A stretch of 64,000 bases of DNA from NCBI RefSeq assembly GCF_027923385.1, contig NZ_BSEC01000004.1:62001-126000 (forward strand). The letters run 5' to 3'. A program made the position numbers and the translations under genes. Shown here piece after piece: positions 54,909-63,252 of this stretch (within the stretch, counting starts at the first letter, position 1; each line of letters starts with the position of its first letter). The notes under the pieces were generated by a model that was given only the letters and a program-made list of their open reading frames with translations, searched no databases and was not told the DNA's origin. The DNA is from Methylocystis echinoides. Lineage in GTDB: Bacteria > Pseudomonadota > Alphaproteobacteria > Rhizobiales > Beijerinckiaceae.

Positions 54909-56783
54909 ATGAGGAAACTTCTGAATTCGGTATCCCTATTGTCCGTCTTGATCGCAGCGCCGATCGAGCTGACGTCAACGGCCCGGGCCGAAGACCGGCT
55001 TGAAGCGCTCACGAAGAGCGAAAACAACTGGGCGATGCAGGGCAAGAACTACAGCTCCAATCACTTTAGCACGCTCACCCAGATCAGCGCCGAGAACGTC
55101 AAGAACCTCAAGGTTTCCTGGTCGTTTTCGACAGGCTTGTTGAGTGGCCACGAAGGCAGCCCGATCGTCGTCGACGGTAAGATGTATGTTCATACGTCGT
55201 TTCCCAACAACACCTTCGCGCTCGACCTCAGCGATCCGACCCGCATTCTTTGGCAGCACAAGCCCAAGCAGAACGCCGCGGCCCGCGCGGTCGCTTGCTG
55301 CGACATCGTCAACCGTGGCCTCGCCTACTGGCCCAGCGACGGCAAGACGCCCTCGCTGATTGTGAAAACCCTGCTCGATGGCAACGTCGTCGCCCTCAAC
55401 GCGGAGACGGGCCAGGAATACTGGAAGATCGAAAATTCCGACTTCAAGGTCGGTTCGACGCTGACCGTCGCGCCGCACATTTATAAGGACATCGTCCTCA
55501 TCGGCAGCTCGGGCGCTGAGCTCGGCGTCCGCGGCTATATGACGGCTTATGACGTTCGTACGGGTGAACAGAAGTGGCGCGCCTATGCGACGGGTCCGGA
55601 CTCCGACGTTCTGATCGGCGACGATTTCAACAAGGCGAACCCGCATTACGGTCAGAAGGGCCTCGGCACATCGACTTGGGAAGGCGACGCCTGGAAGATC
55701 GGCGGCGGCACCAACTGGGGCTGGTTCGCCTATGATCCGGGCACGAACCTTATCTATTACGGCAGCGGCAATCCGGCGCCGTGGAACGAGACGATGCGAC
55801 CCGGCGACAACAAGTGGACGATGACCATTTGGGGACGTGATCTGGAGTCCGGCCAGGCGAAATTCGGCTATCAGAAGACGCCGCACGACGAATGGGACTA
55901 TGCAGGCATCAACTTCATGATGCTTACCGAGCAGAAGGACAAGGACGGCAAGGAGCGCAAGCTGCTGACCCACCCTGACCGCAACGGCATCGTCTATACG
56001 CTCGACCGCACCGACGGCACGCTGGTTTCGGCGGACAAAATCGACGACACGGTCAATGTGTTCAAGAAGATTGACATGAAGAGCGGCCTGCCGGTGCGTG
56101 ATCCGGAATATGGCACGCGTATGGACCATCTCGCCAAGGACGTCTGCCCTTCGGCGATGGGCTATCACAACCAGGGTCTTGACTCCTACGACCCGAATAA
56201 GCAGCTCTTTTTCCTCGGCGTGAACCACATTTGCATGGACTGGGAGCCCTTCATGCTTCCCTACCGCGCCGGTCAGTTCTTCGTCGGCGCGACGTTGAAC
56301 ATGTATCCGGGTCCGAAAGGCGATCGCCAGAAGGCCGAGGGGCTCGGCCAGATCAAGGCCTACAACGCCATCACCGGCAAGTTCAAATGGGAGAAAATGG
56401 AGCGCTTTGCTGTATGGGGCGGCACAGCCGCGACAGCCGGCAATGTGGTCTTCTACGGAACGCTCGATGGCTTCATCAAGGCCCGTCACAGCGACACCGG
56501 CGAGCTGCTGTGGAAGTTCAAGCTGCCATCCGGCGTCATCGGCCATCCGATCGTCTACCAGCACAAGGGCGTCGAGTATGTCGCGATCCTCTATGGCGTC
56601 GGCGGTTGGCCGGGTGTTGGTCTCGTGTTCGACCTCCAGGATCCGACAGCAGGTCTCGGCGCGGTCGGCGCCTTCAAGCAGCTTGCCAACTACACGCAGA
56701 TGGGTGGCGGCGTGATGGTGTTCTCGTTGAATGGGCAGGGCCCATACGACGATGTGAACCTCGGCGAATACAAGGCGAACTGA
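54909..56783 (+). CDS. mxaF: Methanol dehydrogenase large subunit MxaF (Ca/PQQ)
   Basis: A 624-residue PQQ-dependent periplasmic methanol dehydrogenase large subunit with a signal peptide of about 27 residues. The catalytic Asp330 (Asp303 in mature numbering) lies in EWDYAGIN. It is followed two residues later by Ala332, the calcium-type residue, whereas lanthanide XoxF has Asp there. The adjacent cysteines 130-131 form the vicinal disulfide that clamps PQQ ([11 protein letters not shown]). Tryptophan-docking repeats ([36 protein letters not shown]) mark the propeller blades. It oxidises methanol to formaldehyde and passes electrons to MxaG. The start at 54909 has AGGAGG nine bases upstream. 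No damage is seen. Confidence 0.97.
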   Translation: MRKLLNSVSLLSVLIAAPIELTSTARAEDRLEALTKSENNWAMQGKNYSSNHFSTLTQISAENVKNLKVSWSFSTGLLSGHEGSPIVVDGKMYVHTSFPNNTFALDLSDPTRILWQHKPKQNAAARAVACCDIVNRGLAYWPSDGKTPSLIVKTLLDGNVVALNAETGQEYWKIENSDFKVGSTLTVAPHIYKDIVLIGSSGAELGVRGYMTAYDVRTGEQKWRAYATGPDSDVLIGDDFNKANPHYGQKGLGTSTWEGDAWKIGGGTNWGWFAYDPGTNLIYYGSGNPAPWNETMRPGDNKWTMTIWGRDLESGQAKFGYQKTPHDEWDYAGINFMMLTEQKDKDGKERKLLTHPDRNGIVYTLDRTDGTLVSADKIDDTVNVFKKIDMKSGLPVRDPEYGTRMDHLAKDVCPSAMGYHNQGLDSYDPNKQLFFLGVNHICMDWEPFMLPYRAGQFFVGATLNMYPGPKGDRQKAEGLGQIKAYNAITGKFKWEKMERFAVWGGTAATAGNVVFYGTLDGFIKARHSDTGELLWKFKLPSGVIGHPIVYQHKGVEYVAILYGVGGWPGVGLVFDLQDPTAGLGAVGAFKQLANYTQMGGGVMVFSLNGQGPYDDVNLGEYKAN

Positions 56784-56818
56784 TCTCCTCCGCGCTTGCA
56801 AAAGCACATGTGAGAAGC

Positions 56819-56850
56819 TTGCTCGGACGCGCACGAGTGCGTCCGAGCAA
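56819..56850 (+). promoter_or_regulatory. mxaF-mxaJ intergenic hairpin
   Basis: TTGCTCGGACGC at 56819 pairs with GCGTCCGAGCAA ending at 56850, a perfect 12-bp stem around an eight-base loop. No T-run follows, so it is more likely an mRNA-stabilising or partial attenuating hairpin that raises mxaF mRNA over downstream genes. Confidence 0.7.
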
Positions 56851-56880
56851 GGCGTGGTCAAAGTCAGGAAAGAAGCGAAG

Positions 56881-57792
56881 ATGTTGCGTGTCCGCTCGTC
56901 TATCTGGTTCAGTGTCGCTGCCTTGGCCCTCGTCGGAGGCGCCAGCGTGAATGCAGCCTCTCTCGGCGTCTCGAGCGACGCCGCACCCAATGCCGCTCCG
57001 GCGCAGTCGCCGGGGCCGGCCCCAGCGGCTGATCCCAGTGTGTTGCGCATCTGCGCTGCGAAGAATCAGCCGCCACTGTCGATGGAAGACGGCTCGGGGC
57101 TCGAGAACAAGATCGGCGTTGCGCTCGCGGACGCCATGAAGCGCAAGACCCAGTTCGTCTGGTCCGAGCGGCCTGCGATCTATCTCGTCCGTGACTATCT
57201 CGACAAGAATCTCTGCGACGTCATTATCGGGCTCGACACGGGCGATCCGCGCGTCGCGACCTCGAAATCCTACTATCGCACCGGCTACGTCTTCGTGAGC
57301 CGCGCCGATCGGGATCTCGAAGTCAAATCCTGGAACGACGCGCGGCTCAAGAAGCTTGGGCACATCGTCGTCGCCTTCGGCTCGCCGGGCGAAGTCCTGC
57401 TCAAGGACATGGGCCAATATGAAGACAATATGGCCTATCTTCACTCGCTCGTGAATTTCAAATCCGCGCGCAATCAATACACGCAGGTCGATCCCGCCCG
57501 CATGGTGGGCGAAGTCGTCAATGGCTCGGCGGAAATCGCGGTCGGTTTCGCTCCCGATGTCGCACGGTTCGTCAAGGCGTCGACCACGCCCTTGCGCATG
57601 ACGTTGATCGAGGACAATGCGGCGAAGAGCAACGGCGAGAAGGTCCCGCAGCACTTCGATCAGTCGGTCGCCGTTCGCCGGGACGACAAGGCGCTGCTTG
57701 CGGCAGTCGATGCGGCGCTCATTGCCGCAAGGCCGAAGATCGAGGAAATCCTCAAGGCGGAGGGCGTGCCTCTTCTCCCGGTCACCCAATAG
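56881..57792 (+). CDS. mxaJ: MxaJ, periplasmic methanol dehydrogenase-associated protein
   Basis: A 303-residue periplasmic protein of the solute-binding-protein (type 3) fold. It has a signal peptide ending near residue 25 and a mature part with LRICAAKNQPPLSMEDGSG and VIIGLDTGDPRVATSKSYYR. MxaJ is encoded between mxaF and mxaG in methylotrophs and is thought to act in assembly or stabilisation of MDH. The start at 56881 is chosen because the signal peptide begins there. The mxaF-mxaJ gap holds the hairpin, and mxaG starts 33 bp later. Confidence 0.92.
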   Translation: MLRVRSSIWFSVAALALVGGASVNAASLGVSSDAAPNAAPAQSPGPAPAADPSVLRICAAKNQPPLSMEDGSGLENKIGVALADAMKRKTQFVWSERPAIYLVRDYLDKNLCDVIIGLDTGDPRVATSKSYYRTGYVFVSRADRDLEVKSWNDARLKKLGHIVVAFGSPGEVLLKDMGQYEDNMAYLHSLVNFKSARNQYTQVDPARMVGEVVNGSAEIAVGFAPDVARFVKASTTPLRMTLIEDNAAKSNGEKVPQHFDQSVAVRRDDKALLAAVDAALIAARPKIEEILKAEGVPLLPVTQ

Positions 57793-57825
57793 ACGCGCGG
57801 CGACTACTGAACAGGAAGAAAACAC

Positions 57826-58404
57826 GTGTTGAATCGAAAGAAAAAGGCGGCTTGTATGATCGTCGCCGCAGTTGGGGCCTGCGTGGCTGTCGCGGCGCTC
57901 GCGCAGTCGGCCATCACTTTCCGTAACACGATCACCGGCGAAGTTTTGAATTTCAACGACGCCCTACCCGAAGGAAAGGACACCCCGGGCGTCAAGGAAT
58001 TCATGACGACTGGCACAAACCCCTACAATGAGGATGCAAGCTGCTTGAAGCAGGGAGAACAGCTCTTCCTCTCGGCTTGCTCCGGCTGCCACGGCCATCT
58101 CGGCGAGGGGAAGATCGGACCTGGGCTTAACGACGCTTATTGGACCTATCCGCAGAACGAAACCGACGAAGGCCTGTTTTCGACGATCTATGGCGGCGCC
58201 CAGGCGTCGATGGGTCCGCAGTACCAGAACCTCCAGCTCGACGAGATGCTGAAGGTGATGGCCTGGATTCGCCATCTCTTCAAGGAAGCGCCGGAAAAGG
58301 CGATTTGGCTGACGGAAGCTCAGCGCAAATCCTTCAAACCTTACGCCGGACACGAAACGTTTCCGGAGAATCCGCCCGGCAAATGCCAGGCGAAGGCGAA
58401 GTAG
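57826..58404 (+). CDS. mxaG: Cytochrome cL (MxaG), MDH electron acceptor
   Basis: A 192-residue monohaem c-type cytochrome starting with GTG at 57826 and a signal peptide ending near residue 27. The haem motif CSGCH is at residues 85-89, and the axial Met is probably in QASMGPQYQNL. Cytochrome cL is the specific electron acceptor of MxaFI. It sits between mxaJ and mxaI as expected. GTG rather than ATG may lower its translation. The GGAAGAAAA stretch upstream is a modest ribosome site. Confidence 0.93.
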   Translation: MLNRKKKAACMIVAAVGACVAVAALAQSAITFRNTITGEVLNFNDALPEGKDTPGVKEFMTTGTNPYNEDASCLKQGEQLFLSACSGCHGHLGEGKIGPGLNDAYWTYPQNETDEGLFSTIYGGAQASMGPQYQNLQLDEMLKVMAWIRHLFKEAPEKAIWLTEAQRKSFKPYAGHETFPENPPGKCQAKAK

Positions 58405-58473
58405 GTTCGACGCCGCCGTCGCCGGAGGCGCAAACAAAGGGGCGAATGCCTCGAACAAATGGAGGAACCAGGG

Positions 58474-58764
58474 ATGCGTAAAGTGCATTTCGCCGCGGCG
58501 GTCACCGTCGGCATTTTGTTCAGCGGCGCCATTGCGCTTGCCTATGATGGGACCAATTGCAAGGCGCCCGGCAATTGCTGGGAGCCCAAACCCGGCTTTC
58601 CGGACAAGGTCGAGGGTTCGAAATACGATCCCAAACACGATCCCAAAGAAATCGCCAAGCAGCAGGCGTCGATCCAGGGCATGGAAGAGCGCAACAAGAA
58701 GCGTGTCGAGAATTTCAAGAAGACAGGCAAGTGGGAATATGACGTGAGCAAGATCGCTCAATAA
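58474..58764 (+). CDS. mxaI: Methanol dehydrogenase small subunit MxaI
   Basis: A 96-residue protein with a 22-residue signal peptide. The mature 74-residue subunit starts YDGTNCKAPGNCWEPKPGFP and ends in a lysine-rich helix. Two cysteines (in TNC and GNC) form its disulfide. It wraps around MxaF in the alpha2beta2 enzyme. The GGAGG ribosome site is strong. A large terminator-like hairpin follows 36 bp downstream. Confidence 0.95.
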   Translation: MRKVHFAAAVTVGILFSGAIALAYDGTNCKAPGNCWEPKPGFPDKVEGSKYDPKHDPKEIAKQQASIQGMEERNKKRVENFKKTGKWEYDVSKIAQ

Positions 58765-58800
58765 AAAGTTTCGTCGCGACGGAACCAACCGCGATGAAGT

Positions 58801-58877
58801 GTGACGGCCACGATCTTGGAGCGGCGTCTTTGCATGAGCGCGCCGCTCTTTTCCCGAAGTCGTGGCCGTCACTTTTT
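58801..58877 (+). terminator. Large hairpin and T-run after mxaI
   Basis: GTGACGGCCACGA at 58801-58813 pairs with TCGTGGCCGTCAC at 58860-58872, followed by TTTTT. An inner stem GAGCGGCG (58819-58826) with CGCCGCTC (58841-58848) nests inside. This is a rho-independent (partial) terminator between the structural genes mxaFJGI and the accessory genes mxaRSACKL, and probably lowers transcription of the latter. Confidence 0.85.
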
Positions 58878-58891
58878 CATGGTAGAGTCTC

Positions 58892-59923
58892 TTGGAAAAT
58901 CACCTCGATAACTTGCGACGGCTCGACACGTGGCGCACGCGCGCGCTGGAATTCGAGCGCGAAGTCGAAAAGGCTGTCATCGGGCAGGCGCGCGTCATCC
59001 GCCTTGTGACGATTTGCATTTTTGCGCGCGGCCATGTCTTGATCGAAGGCGATGTCGGGGTCGGAAAGACGACCTTGTTGCGCGCTGTGTCGCGTGCGCT
59101 TGGCGGCAGCTTCGTCCGTGTCGAGGGCACGGTCGACATGATGCCGAGCGATATTCTCTACCATACCTATCTCGGTGATGATGGTCGGCCGCGCGTCGAA
59201 GCCTCGGAGATTCTTCGTCTCGCGGCGACGCTTCCGGTTTTCTTTTTCAACGAAATCAATCGGGCGCGGCCTCAGGTTCATTCGCTGTTGTTGCGGTTGA
59301 TGGCTGAACGTAACGTCACAGCCTTCAATCGCAACTTTAATTTCCCCCATCTGCTGGTTTTTGCCGACCGAAACATGGTGGAGCGCGAGGAGACATTCGA
59401 ACTGCCGGCGGCCGCCCGAGATCGGTTTTTCATGGAAATCGGCATGAGCACGCCGGGAGACCAGGAGACGCGGCGCAAGCTGGTTTTTGATCCCCGCTTT
59501 CACGACGTCGACACTCTTCTTGAAAACGTCACGTCGGGCTCGTTCGATTTTCGGCAGATCGGCAATGTTGCCCGTTCGATTCAGGAAAACGTCAAGTCGA
59601 GCGCAGCGCTCGAGGAATATGTGCTCAACCTCTGGCGTGGCCTTCTTGATCCGGCGTCGGTGGGCGTCGCTCTTTCGGATATCGACGTCGCGACGCTCGT
59701 CAAGGGCGGGGCGAGTCCGCGTGGGCTTGCATCACTCGTCCGCGCGGCGCGCGTGCGCGCCTGGCTCGAGGGGAGAGACTATATCGTTCCAGACGATGTC
59801 AGAGATGTCTTCGTCGAGGTGATGGCGCATCGCATTTTTGTCGATCCCATCCATGCTTTGCGTGCCGACGAACCGGTCAAGCGACTATGCCGGGCGGTTT
59901 TCGATGTGACTCCGGTTCCATGA
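58892..59923 (+). CDS. mxaR: MxaR, MoxR-family AAA+ ATPase
   Basis: A 343-residue AAA+ protein of the MoxR family. Walker A is GDVGVGKTT near residue 52 and Walker B is FFFNEINRARPQVHS. The arginine-finger region and lid are present. The start is a TTG at 58892, which suggests weak translation. MxaR is thought to act as a chaperone that remodels MDH or its calcium-insertion partners, with the VWA proteins MxaC and MxaL. Its stop overlaps the mxaS start by 4 bp. Confidence 0.9.
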   Translation: MENHLDNLRRLDTWRTRALEFEREVEKAVIGQARVIRLVTICIFARGHVLIEGDVGVGKTTLLRAVSRALGGSFVRVEGTVDMMPSDILYHTYLGDDGRPRVEASEILRLAATLPVFFFNEINRARPQVHSLLLRLMAERNVTAFNRNFNFPHLLVFADRNMVEREETFELPAAARDRFFMEIGMSTPGDQETRRKLVFDPRFHDVDTLLENVTSGSFDFRQIGNVARSIQENVKSSAALEEYVLNLWRGLLDPASVGVALSDIDVATLVKGGASPRGLASLVRAARVRAWLEGRDYIVPDDVRDVFVEVMAHRIFVDPIHALRADEPVKRLCRAVFDVTPVP

Positions 59924-60762
59924 CGGTCCCTGTCGACATCCTCTATCGGCCGCGAGGGAGATTCAAATCGAACCGTCTCGGCGCGCATTCTTCAAGCGAG
60001 GTTGGCGGCTTTGGGGTGTTGCGCGACCAGGCCCCTTTCCTGCGCCATCCGGACGCGCGCCGGATCGATCTCCGCGCCACTCTGCGCGATCCCTTCGGGG
60101 AAACCCATGTCCGCCGTTTCGAACAAAGAAGCGCGATCGACGTTTACGCATTCGTGGATGTCTCCGCTTCCATGGGTTTTGTCGGCGCCGTCGACCGATT
60201 TTCGGTTGCCTGCGATATTTGCGCGGCGCTCGCCTTTTCAGCCACGCGCATTGGCGATCGGTTCGGAGTGATTAGCGGCGGTTCCTCGCGGAGCGGAATT
60301 TATCTGCCGGCGAGCCGTTCCAGGGACGCTGCGCTAAAGGCCGTCGAGGTGCTTCGACACACCCTCCCGAGCGGGATAGGCGCGGAGAGTTTGTTTAGCG
60401 GCGCGAGAACCCTCGGCGGCACACGTAAGCTCGTGATGCTGATTTCGGATTTCCGCTGGGCGCCCGGTGTGATCGAAAGCGTGTTTGATGCACTCGCTCT
60501 GCATGACGTCGTGCCGGTAGTGCTCGTCGATTCGTCCGAAAGCCGTCCACCAAGGTGGGGACTTCTCGAAGTGCGAGATTCAGAGAGTGGCCGACGCCGT
60601 CTGATGCTGATGAGGCCAGCGCTTCAGCAACGCTGGATGGCGCAGGAGGCAGTAAGGCGACAAGAACTCGCGCATCTTGCCGCGGGACGCGCCCGGGCGC
60701 CGATTTTTATCGAAGACCAGTTGAACTCGGCCGCCCTCAGTCAGCACCTGATAGCGGCGTGA
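59920..60762 (+). CDS. mxaS: MxaS, DUF58-family protein for MDH maturation
   Basis: A 280-residue DUF58-type protein starting at 59920 (ATGA overlap with mxaR). It contains FEQRSAIDVYAFVDVSASMG, the MIDAS-like motif of a VWA-related fold. DUF58 proteins accompany MoxR ATPases. No transmembrane segment is seen. Needed for active MDH in known methylotrophs. Confidence 0.88.
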   Translation: MTVPVDILYRPRGRFKSNRLGAHSSSEVGGFGVLRDQAPFLRHPDARRIDLRATLRDPFGETHVRRFEQRSAIDVYAFVDVSASMGFVGAVDRFSVACDICAALAFSATRIGDRFGVISGGSSRSGIYLPASRSRDAALKAVEVLRHTLPSGIGAESLFSGARTLGGTRKLVMLISDFRWAPGVIESVFDALALHDVVPVVLVDSSESRPPRWGLLEVRDSESGRRRLMLMRPALQQRWMAQEAVRRQELAHLAAGRARAPIFIEDQLNSAALSQHLIAA

Positions 60763-60770
60763 GGCGCGCG

Positions 60771-61664
60771 ATGCGATGTTTCCTCGCCGTTCTGGCGCTA
60801 CTTTCCACCCTGCTCGCCGCTAGCGCCGGGGGCATTGCCGTCAGTGTTCAATCGGCGCGGCCCTTCGGCTATTTCGTCGGCGATCTGATTTACGCCCAAG
60901 TTGATGTTTTGGCGCCGGTCGGCAAAGAACTCTCCGGGGCGTCCTTGCCTCGCCCTGGCGCTCTGAGCACTTTGCTTGATCTTAGGGATGTCGAAGTAAA
61001 GGCGATAAAGCAAGGCGATAGGAGGTTCTGGCGGATCGCGCTCGTTTACCAAAATTTCTATGTCGCGCTCGATGTCCACAACGTCGAGATTCCCGGCTTC
61101 GATCTGCGCATTGGCGACGAGACAGTGCCGGTTCCCGCCTGGACTGTTGGGGTTTCGCCCTTGCGTGAGATTGCGCCAGCGCAGCAGGAGCGAGCGGTGG
61201 ATTATCTGCGGGCTGACGGCGACCCCACCCTGGTGGACGAAGCGGGCCCCAGGGCTTTGGCGCTTGTCTTTGCGGGTTTGGCGATTCTTTCGATGATCGC
61301 CGTGGCCCGGGACCGTGGATGGCCGCCATTCCATCGGCGGCCCGCGCGGGTATTTAGCGCCCTGGCGCGCGACCTTGCGAGACAGGCGCGCGTTTCTCGC
61401 GACGCCGCAGCCTTCAATCTGGCCCTACGCAACGTGCACCGCGCAATCGACGCCTCGCACGGAGCAAGTCTCCTCGCCGAGGACTTGCCGAGCTTTCTTG
61501 GCCGCCGCCCCGAGTTCGCGCCGCTGCAACCCTCATTCGATCGCTTCTTCGCATTATCGCGCTCGAGATTCTTCGCCGACCGCGCTGTAGCCGACATCGA
61601 TCGCGACTTTTCGGAACTTCTCCGCTTCGTTCAAGCGCTTTCAAGGGCGGAGAGAACACAATGA
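60771..61664 (+). CDS. mxaA: MxaA, MDH calcium-insertion protein
   Basis: A 297-residue protein starting at 60771 with an N-terminal signal or anchor (MRCFLAVLALLSTLLAASA). A periplasmic beta-rich domain and a transmembrane segment near residues 160-180 (ALALVFAGLAILSMIAVA) are followed by a cytoplasmic helical tail. MxaA, K and L are needed for calcium insertion in MDH. Its stop overlaps mxaC by 4 bp. Confidence 0.85.
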   Translation: MRCFLAVLALLSTLLAASAGGIAVSVQSARPFGYFVGDLIYAQVDVLAPVGKELSGASLPRPGALSTLLDLRDVEVKAIKQGDRRFWRIALVYQNFYVALDVHNVEIPGFDLRIGDETVPVPAWTVGVSPLREIAPAQQERAVDYLRADGDPTLVDEAGPRALALVFAGLAILSMIAVARDRGWPPFHRRPARVFSALARDLARQARVSRDAAAFNLALRNVHRAIDASHGASLLAEDLPSFLGRRPEFAPLQPSFDRFFALSRSRFFADRAVADIDRDFSELLRFVQALSRAERTQ

Positions 61665-62662
61665 CGGGCGTTGGCTTCGACCATCTTTGGTTGCTTTCCC
61701 TCGCGCCCATCTCTCTTGCGCCGCTGCTGTGGTCGGTTCTACGGGCCTCTCCAATTCCCTCGCTCTTCGCCGCGCCCAGCGATCCAGCCTCGACCTATTT
61801 AGCGTTCCTGTTCAAGTGTTTCGGGGTTTTGGCTTTTGGCGGAAGCCTTCTCGGAGGGGCAGGCCCCTACCTCCCGGGAGAGGCGGTCGAGCGTATTGCC
61901 GAAGGGGCGCAGATCGTCATGCTGATCGATCGCAGCGGCAGCATGAATGAGACATTTGCCGGACGGGGCCCATCGGGTGCAGAAGAATCGAAAGCGACCG
62001 CATCGAAGCGAATTTTGAAAAATTTCGTAGACGCACGCCGTCAGGATCTCGTCGGCGTTGCAGCATTTTCGACATCGCCGATGATGGTGACGCCACTCTC
62101 TGATCATCTGAGCGCGACAAAAGCCGCGATTGACGCGATCGACCGGCCCGGGCTCGACTACACGAATATTGCCCGCGGTCTTGCAATGGCCCTTACGATG
62201 TTCCGGGCAAGCGAGCCGGACCGTTCTCGGGCCATTCTGCTGATCTCAGACGGCGCCGGCGTGATCGACCCGAAAATACAGGACGACCTGCGCGCGGAAT
62301 TTAAGAAAGCCAATGTCAGTCTCTATTGGCTTTTCCTACGCACGAAGGGCAGCAAAGGAATCTCCGACCTGGCCGAAATGGAGGCGGAATCGCCCCAGGC
62401 AGCGCCCGAACACCATCTCGATCTTTTCTTCAAATCGCTTGGCGTTCCCTATCGCGCCTTCGAGGCGGAGGGGCCGCAGGCGACCGAAGAAGCCTTGCGG
62501 CAGATTGATCGGCTCGAACGCCACCCAATGCGTAATCTCGAAAATTTGCCCCGCAAAGATATCGGAGCCCTCTTTTTTGGGTTGGCGCTTGTCGCCGTCT
62601 TTTTGCTCCTCTTTGGCAAGCTTTGCGAGGTCCAGCTCGGGCGAAGAGGAGTGTCGTGGTGA
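61661..62662 (+). CDS. mxaC: MxaC, VWA-domain membrane protein
   Basis: A 333-residue protein with N-terminal hydrophobic segments, then a VWA domain. The MIDAS motif IVMLIDRSGSMNE is at about residues 84-96, and a transmembrane segment lies near the C-terminus (ALFFGLALVAVFLLLFGKLC). The active DRSGS motif is intact, so metal binding is expected. Overlaps mxaA and mxaK by 4 bp each. Probable partner of MxaR in MDH maturation. Confidence 0.88.
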   Translation: MTGVGFDHLWLLSLAPISLAPLLWSVLRASPIPSLFAAPSDPASTYLAFLFKCFGVLAFGGSLLGGAGPYLPGEAVERIAEGAQIVMLIDRSGSMNETFAGRGPSGAEESKATASKRILKNFVDARRQDLVGVAAFSTSPMMVTPLSDHLSATKAAIDAIDRPGLDYTNIARGLAMALTMFRASEPDRSRAILLISDGAGVIDPKIQDDLRAEFKKANVSLYWLFLRTKGSKGISDLAEMEAESPQAAPEHHLDLFFKSLGVPYRAFEAEGPQATEEALRQIDRLERHPMRNLENLPRKDIGALFFGLALVAVFLLLFGKLCEVQLGRRGVSW

Positions 62663-63252
62663 CGTCTATTCGCTTTCTTGAGGATCTTCGTCGGTTTTGG
62701 CGGCGCTCGCGATCGACCATCCTCGTTGGACTGGCCCTGGCGCTCGGCGCGACGGCAATCGGCGCTTTCGTCAATTGGCGACGGGTGGGTGCCGCGAATA
62801 AGGTGATTGAGGCGCTGCGTTTGCGGCGCGATATCGATATCGGCGTCGACGCCCGCTCCGAAGTGTTGCTGGCGCGTATTGGCTTTCTATCAGCGCGCAA
62901 CGAATTTGATCGCGCCCGCATCCTGCTTGAAGCGCTGGATCGCAATGGCGCGCCGCATACGCGCGCGCGAGGCCACTATCTCCTCGCCAATAGCTTGTTG
63001 CGCCAAGCGCTGACGCATATCGAGGGGTCGGAGCTGGACGCTGCGTCGCCCTTCGTTAATCTCGCCAAGCGGGAATACCGTCGTGCCCTCCAACTCTACC
63101 CCGATTTCTGGGACGCCAAATATAATCTTGATGTGGCGGCGCGACTGGTTCGCGATTTCCCCGATTTTGACCGGAAAGGCGGCGATGAGCTCAGCGCCGA
63201 CCCCAAAAAGCTCTGGACGGATATCCCCGGCAAGCCAAAAGGCCTGCCCTGA
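62659..63252 (+). CDS. mxaK: MxaK, MDH maturation protein
   Basis: A 197-residue protein starting at a GTG (62659) that overlaps the mxaC stop as GTGA. One N-terminal transmembrane segment (STILVGLALALGATAIGAFV) anchors a helical periplasmic domain with TPR-like helices (RILLEALDRNGAPHTRARGH). Known from genetics to be required for calcium insertion. The stop overlaps the mxaL start by one base. Confidence 0.82.
   Translation: MTSIRFLEDLRRFWRRSRSTILVGLALALGATAIGAFVNWRRVGAANKVIEALRLRRDIDIGVDARSEVLLARIGFLSARNEFDRARILLEALDRNGAPHTRARGHYLLANSLLRQALTHIEGSELDAASPFVNLAKREYRRALQLYPDFWDAKYNLDVAARLVRDFPDFDRKGGDELSADPKKLWTDIPGKPKGLP

Noticed and set aside
54909..56783. Lanthanide-type XoxF methanol dehydrogenase
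   Set aside because: The diagnostic position two residues after the catalytic Asp is Ala (WDYAG), and mxaI and the full mxa accessory set follow; both indicate calcium-type MxaF.
54975..57050. 691-codon minus-strand open frame opposite mxaF
   Set aside because: A codon-bias shadow of mxaF and mxaJ: high GC makes the antisense frame open. No domain is recognisable and the plus strand is certain.
56674..57825. 383-codon minus-strand open frame opposite mxaJ
   Set aside because: A shadow of mxaJ, with arginine-rich composition typical of antisense translation.
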